This document shows, piece after piece, positions 1-6,180 of a stretch of 6,203 nt of DNA. Source of the DNA: Tannerella sp. (lineage in GTDB: Bacteria; Bacteroidota; Bacteroidia; Bacteroidales; Tannerellaceae); NCBI GenBank assembly GCA_031262895.1, contig JAISGW010000112.1:1-6203 (forward strand), written 5' to 3'. The position numbers and the translations under genes were made by a program. Within the stretch, counting starts at the first letter, position 1; each line of letters starts with the position of its first letter. The notes under the pieces were generated by a model. The model saw nothing but the letters and a program-made list of their open reading frames with translations. It was not told the DNA's origin and did not search any database.

Positions 1-1232
1 TTCCAATAATTCCAACTGCCTTTTTCTACGGAATCCTTGAAGGCTCTGAGGTCGTTCGCATCCCAGATGCCGTTGTGCACTTCGGAGGTCTGGGGTTTCT
101 CCGTGGGGGAGTCGTCCCAACCGGGGACGTTGCCGAGGTCGAAAAGAATTTGCTCGCCGGGGGTGAAGGCGAAGTTGAAGGTGTAGCGGCGTCCCATCTG
201 GAAGACAAACTGGCCGTCCGTTTGGGGATAGCTCGGCTTGCCCCTTGTCTGCCCTTTGGGGAAGGTACCGGGGAAGGAGAAGAGTGCCGTGTCGTGGTCG
301 GCCACGGTCTTGCCGTCGCTGGAGACGGTAGAATAGACGACGCGCAGGGCCGGTTGGGACAAGTCGAAGGCGCGGCCGTTGTCCTGCAAGGCGACGACTT
401 GCGGCAGGACGGGCAGGTCTTCGTTGGCCGAGGTCAGGCCCGTGAGACCGGAGCCGGGAGCCAGGCTGAGGCCTCCCGGAGGCAGCGCGGGCATGTAAGT
501 CTGTTCGTTCCGGCCGGCCGGGGTCCAATAGACGTCGGCCGTGTCGCTTACGGGAGAGAGGTCGAGCCTGCCTTGGTTGTAAAGGTTCAGCAGTTCGATG
601 CTGTTGATGACGAAGCTCAGGCTGCTGCTTTGGTTCTCGGCGGCAAAGCGGGCCATGGAAAGGGCATGCAGGAAGTCGAGTTGCACGGTGCGGCCTTCAG
701 CCTCCGTCTGCGATTTCTTGGCGATGAGGAAGTCTTCGGCCTTCTTCGTCCCGATGGAGTTGGTCGGGACAGTATAGGAAATGATGGCCGAGTCGGTGCC
801 TTCGGCAGCGGGCTTCGAAGCGAAGTAGTCCAGGTTGACGGAACCTGCGGGCGCGTAGGCGTAGAAGGAAAGTTTCTTGCCCTCGTCTTCGGGCCAATAG
901 ACCGGGGGCGCATAGTTCCAGGCCGAATTGTTCTTGACGACATTGAAGGGCGAGGCGTAAGTAAAGAGGCTGTCAACGGTGGGCGTGTCCCCTTCCTCCA
1001 GAATGCCTATGCGGAAGCTGGAGAGATTGTTGGCGTCAATGTCGGTGGTGCGGGTCTGCGCCGGCAGGGCGCGGAAAACGATGGAGCCTTCGGCAGGAAC
1101 GGTTTCTTGCGGGTTCCTTTCGGCGACAATGTCCTGCGTGTCGGTGCAGGCGGCCAGTGCCATCTCAATCAGGGCGATGGCGGCAAAGACATAACAGGTT
1201 ACGTCCTTAGGCGTGATACGGTTCTCTTTCAT
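1..1232 (-). CDS. Fimbrillin family (Mfa-like) lipoprotein, 3' end cut by window edge
   Basis: This open frame was read on the minus strand from an ATG at 1232-1230. It gives 410 codons without a stop and runs off the left edge, so the C-terminus is missing. Residues 11-28 are a hydrophobic signal segment ending in a lipobox, L26-A27-A28-C29, so the protein should be exported and lipid-anchored; this supports the chosen start. The mature part has hallmarks of Bacteroidales fimbrillin-like proteins (Mfa-like family). They include an early strand IVFRA (51-55), FRIGIL (73-78), VYWPED then LSFYAYAP (111-128), the LDFLHALSMARF block (185-196), and a late strand-rich segment with Y350-TFNFAF and VPGWDD (369-374). 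Such proteins build or cap surface fimbriae or act as adhesins. The frame continues past VPGWDD into an acidic stretch with DLRAFKDSVEKG (394-405), which looks like the start of another domain. The family call is from motif recognition. The exact role (shaft, tip or anchor subunit) is unknown. Confidence 0.82.
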   Translation of the reverse strand, partial: MKENRITPKDVTCYVFAAIALIEMALAACTDTQDIVAERNPQETVPAEGSIVFRALPAQTRTTDIDANNLSSFRIGILEEGDTPTVDSLFTYASPFNVVKNNSAWNYAPPVYWPEDEGKKLSFYAYAPAGSVNLDYFASKPAAEGTDSAIISYTVPTNSIGTKKAEDFLIAKKSQTEAEGRTVQLDFLHALSMARFAAENQSSSLSFVINSIELLNLYNQGRLDLSPVSDTADVYWTPAGRNEQTYMPALPPGGLSLAPGSGLTGLTSANEDLPVLPQVVALQDNGRAFDLSQPALRVVYSTVSSDGKTVADHDTALFSFPGTFPKGQTRGKPSYPQTDGQFVFQMGRRYTFNFAFTPGEQILFDLGNVPGWDDSPTEKPQTSEVHNGIWDANDLRAFKDSVEKGSWNYW

Positions 1233-1260
1233 TAGAATTCGCTTTTTTGCATTTATGCCG

Positions 1261-1268
1261 CGAAAATA
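1261..1268 (-). promoter_or_regulatory. Candidate -7 element for the fimbrillin-like gene
   Basis: Read on the minus strand this is TATTTTCG, one mismatch from the Bacteroidetes -7 consensus TAnnTTTG. It lies 28 bases upstream of the ATG at 1232. No TTTG box sits at the usual 19-21 base distance: the nearest minus-strand TTTG boxes leave spacers of about 6 and 25 bases. It may therefore be a weak or activator-dependent promoter, or not one at all. Confidence 0.4.
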
Positions 1269-1272
1269 GGAG

Positions 1273-1305
1273 GACAAATTGTGCAAGGAATGACAAATCG
1301 TACAA
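1273..1305. repeat. Pair of imperfect 14-bp direct repeats, possible operator
   Basis: GACAAATTGTGCAA (1273-1286) and GACAAATCGTACAA (1292-1305) match at 12 of 14 positions and start 19 bases apart, close to two helical turns. The pair lies just upstream of the candidate -7 element of the leftward fimbrillin-like gene, across the region where its -33 box should be. The first copy also contains the short inverted repeat ACAA-A-TTGT (1274-1282). Two same-face copies at this position could bind a regulator. No regulator is identified and chance is possible in AT-rich DNA. Confidence 0.45.
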
Positions 1306-1309
1306 AAGT

Positions 1310-1324
1310 GATTAGGGATTAGGG
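1310..1324. repeat. Doubled GATTAGG unit
   Basis: GATTAGG occurs twice in direct tandem (1310-1316 and 1317-1323), followed by another G. The tract sits in the middle of the divergent intergenic region between the fimbrillin-like gene and the DUF1080-PHP gene. It is a short tandem duplication; no function can be assigned from two copies. Confidence 0.5.
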
Positions 1325-1358
1325 AACAGGGGGGCAGAAGTTATGACTTTTAACTACT

Positions 1359-1390
1359 TTTGAGGCGGATTTATATCCGTTCTATCTTTA
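1359..1390 (+). promoter_or_regulatory. Candidate Bacteroidetes promoter for the DUF1080-PHP lipoprotein gene
   Basis: TTTG at 1359-1362 (-33 box) is followed after exactly 20 bases by TATCTTTA at 1383-1390, one mismatch from the -7 consensus TAnnTTTG. Spacing and sequence fit the Bacteroidetes sigma-ABfr promoter and would place the start of transcription near 1396-1398, about 33 bases before the ATG at 1430. The same TTTG is also the end of TACTTTTG (1355-1362), a full match to the -7 consensus, so an alternative start near 1369 is possible; that version lacks a TTTG box upstream. An inverted repeat, CGGAT-TTAT-ATCCG (1366-1379), lies inside the 20-base spacer. Confidence 0.5.
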
Positions 1391-1429
1391 ATGAAAAACG
1401 AGACATTATTTTCAAATTAAAAAACAACC

Positions 1430-2818
1430 ATGAAACAGGTATCATTCTTTTTAGCAGGCCTCTGTGGCGCCTTGCTGCTGTCATGCTCCCCTACCCCGAG
1501 CGGTTCCCTTTTTAACGGGAAAGATGCTTCCCGATGGCAGGCTTCCGGTTCCCAAAATGTTTCCGATGGCGTCTGGACTTTGTCGGGCGGCGCCACGGCC
1601 TTGTTGAAAAAAGGCGACTACAAAAACTTCTCGCTCAGCCTTGAGCTGCAAACTACGCCCGGCGGCAAGGGCGCCGTCTGGTTCCATACCGACCGGGGAT
1701 TAGACAAAGGTTACCGCGTGGCCGTGAACAATGACCGCAGCGATCCCGTCTGGTGGCGAATGAGCGGCAGTTTAATTTCCGTGCGTAACCTGGCCAAGAG
1801 TTTTATAAAGGAAAACACTTGGTATAAGATGGAAATCCGGGTGGAAGGGCATTCCATCAAAGTTGGCATCAACGGCCAACCGGTGGTCGACTACATCGAA
1901 CCGGCCAAGCCTTACCGCGTAGGAGCCAACAAGAACGCGCTGTTATCCGACGGCATCTTCGCCATCAGCAGCACAGGCAAGGGTGCCATCCGTATCCGCA
2001 GCATACAGGTTAAGGCCTTGCCCGAACTTGAGCCGGAGCAGTTGAGCGCCCAACTGTCCAAGGCGCTCAATGAGCAAACCGACAAGATTATCCGCCTGCA
2101 TCAGGAAGATTTTCCCGTGCTTGACTACCACGTACACCTCAAAGGCGGGCTGAGCAAAGAAGTTGCAGCCGCCCAGTCACGCCGTTTGGGCATCAATTAC
2201 GCCATCGCCCCCAACTGCGGCATAGGCTTCCCCATCCAGACCGACCAGGACATCAAAAACTTCCTCGATACCATGCGCACCCAGCCCTTCATCCTCCCCA
2301 TGCAAGCCGAAGGCCGCGAATGGACCAAGACCTTCTCGCCTGAAGTGCGCGGGCAATTCGACTATATCTTCACCGATGCCATGACCTTCACCGACGACCA
2401 CGGGCGCCGCACCCGCCTCTGGATTGCCAAAGAGACATGGATAGACAACGAGGAGAAGTATATGGACATGATTCTCGACCGCATCCTCAAAGTGCTCAAG
2501 GAACCGGCCGACGTCTATGTCAATCCCTGCTACCTGCCCCCGCAGATGCAGGACCGCTACGACCACTTCTGGACGGAAGCCCGCCAGGATCGCTTCATCA
2601 AGGCACTCAAGGAAAGCGGCAAAGCCCTCGAGATAAACGAGCTTTACCAGATTCCCTCGCTGGCTATCCTGCGCAAAGCCAAGGCCGCCGGTGTGAAGTT
2701 TACCTTCGGCAGCAACAACGTCACCCCCAACGTGAGCGACCTTTCCTACAGCCTGCGCATGAAAGACTCTCTCCAGTTGAAGCCTTCCGACATGTATAAG
2801 CCCAAAATCAAAATATGA
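1430..2818 (+). CDS. Lipoprotein with DUF1080 (3-keto-glycoside lyase/hydratase-like) domain fused to a PHP-like metal-dependent hydrolase domain
   Basis: This is a 462-residue exported lipoprotein. Residues 1-18 form a short signal peptide ending in LLLS before C19, the lipidation cysteine, which fixes the start; an ATG at 1391 is in frame but meets a stop at 1418-1420. Residues about 26-196 match DUF1080, opening with the family hallmark SLFNGKDASRW and ending with a concanavalin-like run (WYKMEIRV, IKVGINGQPVVDY). Some DUF1080 proteins act on 3-keto-glycosides as lyases, hydratases or hydrolases. A predicted helical linker (about 199-226, LEPEQLSAQLSKAL) leads into a PHP-like domain with the metal-binding start DYHVHLKGG (H234, H236). 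Further candidate polar residues are E294, D316, E401 and E404. The usual closing PHP motif GSDAH is here GSNNV (427-431), so the last metal ligands differ. Likely role: processing of a sugar derivative or related small substrate in the periplasm or at the outer membrane. The substrate is unknown and the second domain's activity is inferred. The gene appears monocistronic. Confidence 0.8.
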   Translation: MKQVSFFLAGLCGALLLSCSPTPSGSLFNGKDASRWQASGSQNVSDGVWTLSGGATALLKKGDYKNFSLSLELQTTPGGKGAVWFHTDRGLDKGYRVAVNNDRSDPVWWRMSGSLISVRNLAKSFIKENTWYKMEIRVEGHSIKVGINGQPVVDYIEPAKPYRVGANKNALLSDGIFAISSTGKGAIRIRSIQVKALPELEPEQLSAQLSKALNEQTDKIIRLHQEDFPVLDYHVHLKGGLSKEVAAAQSRRLGINYAIAPNCGIGFPIQTDQDIKNFLDTMRTQPFILPMQAEGREWTKTFSPEVRGQFDYIFTDAMTFTDDHGRRTRLWIAKETWIDNEEKYMDMILDRILKVLKEPADVYVNPCYLPPQMQDRYDHFWTEARQDRFIKALKESGKALEINELYQIPSLAILRKAKAAGVKFTFGSNNVTPNVSDLSYSLRMKDSLQLKPSDMYKPKIKI

Positions 2819-2862
2819 GGTGATTCGCGTGACCATTCTCCGTTCTCATCATAATTTCTTCC

Positions 2863-2870
2863 TACTTTTG
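2863..2870 (+). promoter_or_regulatory. Candidate -7 promoter element for the dsbD operon
   Basis: TACTTTTG is a full match to the Bacteroidetes -7 consensus TAnnTTTG and lies 26 bases before the dsbD ATG, giving a short leader of about 20 bases. No TTTG box is visible 19-21 bases upstream, so only half of the bipartite promoter is seen. The same octamer, TACTTTTG, also occurs at 1355-1362 upstream of the previous gene. It suggests that dsbD is transcribed separately from the gene ending at 2818. Confidence 0.5.
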
Positions 2871-2885
2871 GCGCGGAAAATAATA

Positions 2886-2891
2886 AAAGGA
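2886..2891 (+). promoter_or_regulatory. Shine-Dalgarno-like site for dsbD
   Basis: AAAGGA precedes two adjacent ATG codons: 5 bases to the ATG at 2897 and 8 bases to the ATG at 2900. The second has the more usual spacing, so translation may begin at either; the choice changes the protein by one methionine. Clear purine-rich sites like this are uncommon in Bacteroidetes, and the other gene starts in this window lack one. Confidence 0.45.
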
Positions 2892-2896
2892 ATTAA

Positions 2897-4882
2897 ATGA
2901 TGAATAAGAAACGCATCCTATGTTGTCTGGCCGCCATGGCCTGCCTGCTGGGAGGGAGCGCCGCCAAAGCACAGCAGTCCGACCCTGTCAGCTTCACGCA
3001 AGAATGGAAACAACTTTCTCCCGAAGAAGCCGAAATCGTCTTCACGGGCACGATAGCCGAAGGTTGGCACGTCTATTCTACCGGCTTGCCTTCCGGAGGA
3101 CCTATCTCCGCCACTTTCAATACCGATTCCATCAGCGGTGCGGAGCCGGAAGGAAAGCTCCTCGCCCAAGGCAATGAAATAGAGAAGCAGGACGCCGTAT
3201 TCAACATGAAGCTGCGCTTCTTCGAGAAAAATGTCACATTCGTACAGAAAATCAAACTGCTGAGCAAGGACTATTACCTTGCCGGCTATCTGGAATACGG
3301 TGCCTGCAATGACGAGAGCTGCCTGCCCCCCACGCAGGTGGAATTCACTTACACAAAGGGGAAGGCTCCCGTGGCCACTGCGCCGGTAGCCGAAGCCACC
3401 CCAACCGCGAATACGCCCCCGGCCTCCTTGCAGGCCGAGGGCATTGGCGGCGCGCTCTGGACGCCGGTCATCGACCAGTTGAAAGCTTACGGCGAGCAAA
3501 CCGGCCAGACCGCCGGCCGTTCCTGGGCTTATATCTTCCTGGCCGGTTTCCTCGGCGGATTAGTCGCCCTCTTCACTCCCTGCGTCTGGCCCATCATTCC
3601 GATGACGGTCAGTTTCTTCCTCAAACGCAATAAGGACAGGCGCAAAGGCCTGCGCGACGCCTATACCTACGGCCTTTCTATCGTGGTGATTTACCTCGTC
3701 CTCGGCTTGGCCATCACCCTGCTCTTCGGTGCCAGCGCCCTGAACGCGCTCTCGACCAACGCCGTCTTCAACCTATTCTTCTTCCTGCTGCTGCTCGTCT
3801 TTGCCGCCTCCTTCTTCGGGGCCTTCGAAATTACCTTGCCCTCGAAATGGAGCACCCAAGTGGACAGCCAGGCCGACAAGCGGGGCGGCCTGCTGGGGAT
3901 TTTTCTGATGGCCTTCACCTTAGCCTTGGTCTCTTTCTCCTGCACCGGTCCCATCATCGGCTTCCTGCTGGTCGAGGTTTCCACCTCCGGCAGTATTATC
4001 GCCCCGGCCATCGGCATGTTGGGCTTCGCCATCGCCCTGGCACTGCCCTTCACGCTCTTCGCCCTCTTCCCCTCCTGGCTCAAAGGCCTGCCCAAGTCGG
4101 GCGGCTGGATGAACGCCGTAAAGGTGACGCTGGCCTTTATTGAGCTGGCATTTTCACTGAAGTTCCTCTCGGTGGCCGACCTGGCTTACGGCTGGCATAT
4201 CCTCGACAGAGAAACCTTCCTCGCCCTCTGGATCGTCATTTTCGCCCTCTTGGGGCTTTATCTGCTGGGGAAAATCAAGTTCCCGCACGACGACGACAAA
4301 ACCCGCGTCTCCGTGCCCCGTTTCTTTTTGGCGCTGTTCTCGCTGGCTTTCGCCGTCTATATGTTGCCCGGCCTCTGGGGCGCCCCCTTGAAGGCCGTCT
4401 CCGCCTTCGCCCCGCCGCTCAAGACGCAGGATTTCAACCTCTATAAAAACGAAGTGCACGCCCAATATTACGACTACGATGCCGGCATGGCCTACGCCCG
4501 CAGCCAAGGCAAGCCCGTCATGCTTGATTTCACCGGCTACGGCTGCGTGAATTGCCGCAAAATGGAAGCGGCCGTCTGGACGGACAATCGGGTGCGCGGC
4601 CTGATAGACAATGACTACGTGCTCATCACGCTTTATGTGGATGACAAAACGCCGCTTCCGAAACATATCCGCGTCATGGAAAACGGCCGGGAACGTACGC
4701 TGCGCACTATGGGCGACAAATGGAGCTACCTGCAAAGCAGCAAATTCGGCGCCAACGCGCAGCCTTTCTATGTGCTGGTTGACAACCAGGGCCGACCGCT
4801 CAACAAACCTTACGCTTACGACGAAGACGTTCCCAAATACGTGGACTTCCTGCAAACCGGCCTGAAAAATTTTAAGAAGTAA
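2897..4882 (+). CDS. dsbD: DsbD-family protein-disulfide reductase (thiol:disulfide interchange protein)
   Basis: This 661-residue inner-membrane protein carries electrons from cytoplasmic thioredoxin to the periplasm in three relays, all visible here. A signal peptide (1-25, ending AKA before Q26) precedes the N-terminal DsbD domain (about 28-155), with GWHVYSTGLPSGGPI and the thiol pair C137/C142. The spacing is C-x4-C; E. coli DsbD has C-x5-C. An Ala/Pro/Thr-rich linker (about 155-180) follows. The membrane core has eight predicted helices (about 211-494) and the two transport cysteines, C229 in TPCVWPIIPM and C349 in SFSCTGP. The C-terminal thioredoxin-like domain (about 512-661) has the redox site C550-V-N-C553 in FTGYGCVNCRKM and a probable cis-proline P623. 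All six working cysteines are present, so the protein should be functional. Its length is somewhat greater than E. coli DsbD. Its partners would be periplasmic disulfide isomerases, cytochrome c maturation or peroxide-repair proteins, none of which is in the window. The next gene starts 5 bases after the stop, indicating an operon. Confidence 0.93.
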   Translation: MMNKKRILCCLAAMACLLGGSAAKAQQSDPVSFTQEWKQLSPEEAEIVFTGTIAEGWHVYSTGLPSGGPISATFNTDSISGAEPEGKLLAQGNEIEKQDAVFNMKLRFFEKNVTFVQKIKLLSKDYYLAGYLEYGACNDESCLPPTQVEFTYTKGKAPVATAPVAEATPTANTPPASLQAEGIGGALWTPVIDQLKAYGEQTGQTAGRSWAYIFLAGFLGGLVALFTPCVWPIIPMTVSFFLKRNKDRRKGLRDAYTYGLSIVVIYLVLGLAITLLFGASALNALSTNAVFNLFFFLLLLVFAASFFGAFEITLPSKWSTQVDSQADKRGGLLGIFLMAFTLALVSFSCTGPIIGFLLVEVSTSGSIIAPAIGMLGFAIALALPFTLFALFPSWLKGLPKSGGWMNAVKVTLAFIELAFSLKFLSVADLAYGWHILDRETFLALWIVIFALLGLYLLGKIKFPHDDDKTRVSVPRFFLALFSLAFAVYMLPGLWGAPLKAVSAFAPPLKTQDFNLYKNEVHAQYYDYDAGMAYARSQGKPVMLDFTGYGCVNCRKMEAAVWTDNRVRGLIDNDYVLITLYVDDKTPLPKHIRVMENGRERTLRTMGDKWSYLQSSKFGANAQPFYVLVDNQGRPLNKPYAYDEDVPKYVDFLQTGLKNFKK

Positions 4883-4887
4883 GCCTA

Positions 4888-6180
4888 ATGGAAGCAACGG
4901 AAAGGAAAGCAATCATCGCGCTTTTGAAACGGGAAGTGGTGCCGGCCATCGGTTGTACGGAACCCATAGCCGTGGCCTTGTGTACGGCCAAAGCCTGCGA
5001 GGCCTTGGCTTGTCGCCGGCCTGAGAAAATCAAGGCCTCCCTCAGCGCCAATATTCTGAAGAACGCCATGGGCGTGGGCATCCCCGGCACGGGTGGCATG
5101 ATAGGCCTGCCCATCGCCATCGCACTCGGCGCACTCGTAGGAAAATCGGAATATCAATTGGAAGTCTTGAAAGACACGACGCCGGAAGCCGTCGAACAAG
5201 GCAAGCAGATGATAGCGGACGGGCTTATCCATATTGCCCTCGACGAGAAGACGGATGAAAAGCTGTATATAGAAATCACCTGCGAAGCGGGAGGGCACGA
5301 AGCCAAGGCTGTCATCAGCGGCGGACATACCCGCTTCGTCTACTTGGAGCACGACGGGGAAATCTTGCTCGACCAAGGCGCCCCCTCCGCCGCTGAAGCA
5401 GAAGAGGGAGAGCCGGACTTGAACCTGCACAAGGTCTACGACTTTGCCATGACGGCGCCCCTCAATGAAATCGACTTCATCCTGGAAGCCGGACGCCTTA
5501 ACAAGGCCGCCGCCGAGCGCTCGCTGGCCAACGGCCACTACGGGCATGCTTTGGGAAAGACCCTCTTCCATGCCCAAGGCCTGATGGGCGATAATACCTA
5601 TACGCATATCCTCGCTTATACCTCGGCGGCCTGCGACGCCCGCATGGGAGGCGCGTTGCTACCCGTGATGAGCAATTCGGGCAGCGGTAACCAAGGTATC
5701 GCCGCCACCATGCCTGTGCTCGTTTACGCCGAAGAGCACCAGGCCTCGCGGGAAACGCTGGTCCGCGCCCTTACCCTCAGCCACCTGACCGCCGTATATA
5801 TCAAGCAAAGCCTCGGGCGCCTTTCCGCCCTTTGCGGCTGCGTGGTCGCGTCGACCGGCTCCAGCTGCGGCCTCACCTACCTGATGGGCGGCGGATACGA
5901 ACAGCTCACCTTCGCCGTCAAAAACATGATAGGCAATCTGACCGGCATGATTTGCGACGGGGCCAAGCCCGGCTGCGCGCTGAAACTGACCTCGGGGGTA
6001 TCGACCGCCCTGCTTTCCGCCCTGCTGGCCATGGAAGGGAAATGCGTCAGCCCCGCCGAGGGCATCGTCGAAGAAGACGTGGACCGCAGCATACACAATC
6101 TCACCCGTATCGGTTCCGAGGGCATGTCGGCCACCGACCGCATGGTGCTTGGCATGATGACACACAAAAACAGGCCGTGA
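4888..6180 (+). CDS. cyuA: CyuA/UPF0597 family protein, predicted iron-sulfur L-cysteine desulfidase (serine dehydratase alpha-like)
   Basis: This 430-residue cytoplasmic protein has no signal peptide or membrane segment. It matches the UPF0597 family, which includes E. coli CyuA (formerly YhaM) and archaeal L-cysteine desulfidase. These convert L-cysteine to pyruvate, ammonia and sulfide using a 4Fe-4S cluster. Diagnostic features are the N-terminal VVPAIGCTEP block with C23, the glycine-rich GVGIPGTGGMIGLP (62-75), SNSGSGNQG (262-270, shared with the serine dehydratase alpha fold), and a cysteine-rich C-terminal half. Candidate cluster ligands there are C316 and C318 (LCGC), C327 (SSCGLTYLMGGG), C356 (ICDGAK) and C363. 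The full family length is present with no frameshift. The ATG at 4888 lies 5 bases after the dsbD stop with only a weak AAGAAG upstream, so it is probably translated from the dsbD transcript. The family call is strong. Cysteine as the substrate is inferred from relatives; L-serine or another amino acid remains possible. Confidence 0.85.
   Translation: MEATERKAIIALLKREVVPAIGCTEPIAVALCTAKACEALACRRPEKIKASLSANILKNAMGVGIPGTGGMIGLPIAIALGALVGKSEYQLEVLKDTTPEAVEQGKQMIADGLIHIALDEKTDEKLYIEITCEAGGHEAKAVISGGHTRFVYLEHDGEILLDQGAPSAAEAEEGEPDLNLHKVYDFAMTAPLNEIDFILEAGRLNKAAAERSLANGHYGHALGKTLFHAQGLMGDNTYTHILAYTSAACDARMGGALLPVMSNSGSGNQGIAATMPVLVYAEEHQASRETLVRALTLSHLTAVYIKQSLGRLSALCGCVVASTGSSCGLTYLMGGGYEQLTFAVKNMIGNLTGMICDGAKPGCALKLTSGVSTALLSALLAMEGKCVSPAEGIVEEDVDRSIHNLTRIGSEGMSATDRMVLGMMTHKNRP

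Noticed and set aside
75..1235. 386-codon open frame on the plus strand opposite the fimbrillin-like gene
   Set aside because: It is the antisense frame in codon register with the minus-strand gene. Its product is rich in Gly, Arg and Val with no recognisable domain, and G/C-rich third positions in the real gene keep the opposite strand free of stops. The minus-strand frame has a signal peptide, a lipobox and family motifs.
1391..1420. Nine-codon upstream frame (MKNETLFSN) before the DUF1080-PHP gene, a possible leader peptide
   Set aside because: It is in frame with the gene but ends in TAA 9 bases before the ATG. The best promoter prediction would start transcription downstream of its ATG, and it shows no codon run or hairpin pair typical of attenuation.
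2177..2836. 219-codon minus-strand open frame opposite the PHP-like domain
   Set aside because: It is antisense to a well-supported coding region and has no recognisable domain, signal peptide or promoter of its own.
2819..2862. Possible terminator hairpin after the DUF1080-PHP gene (GGTGATTCGCGTGACC)
   Set aside because: Only three outer base pairs form before a mismatch, and no T-run follows, so it does not qualify as a rho-independent terminator.
4154..5607. Long minus-strand open frames (252 and 240 codons) opposite dsbD and the desulfidase-family gene
   Set aside because: Both lie antisense to genes with complete motifs and show the low-complexity, His/Gly/Val-rich composition expected of shadow frames in GC-rich DNA.
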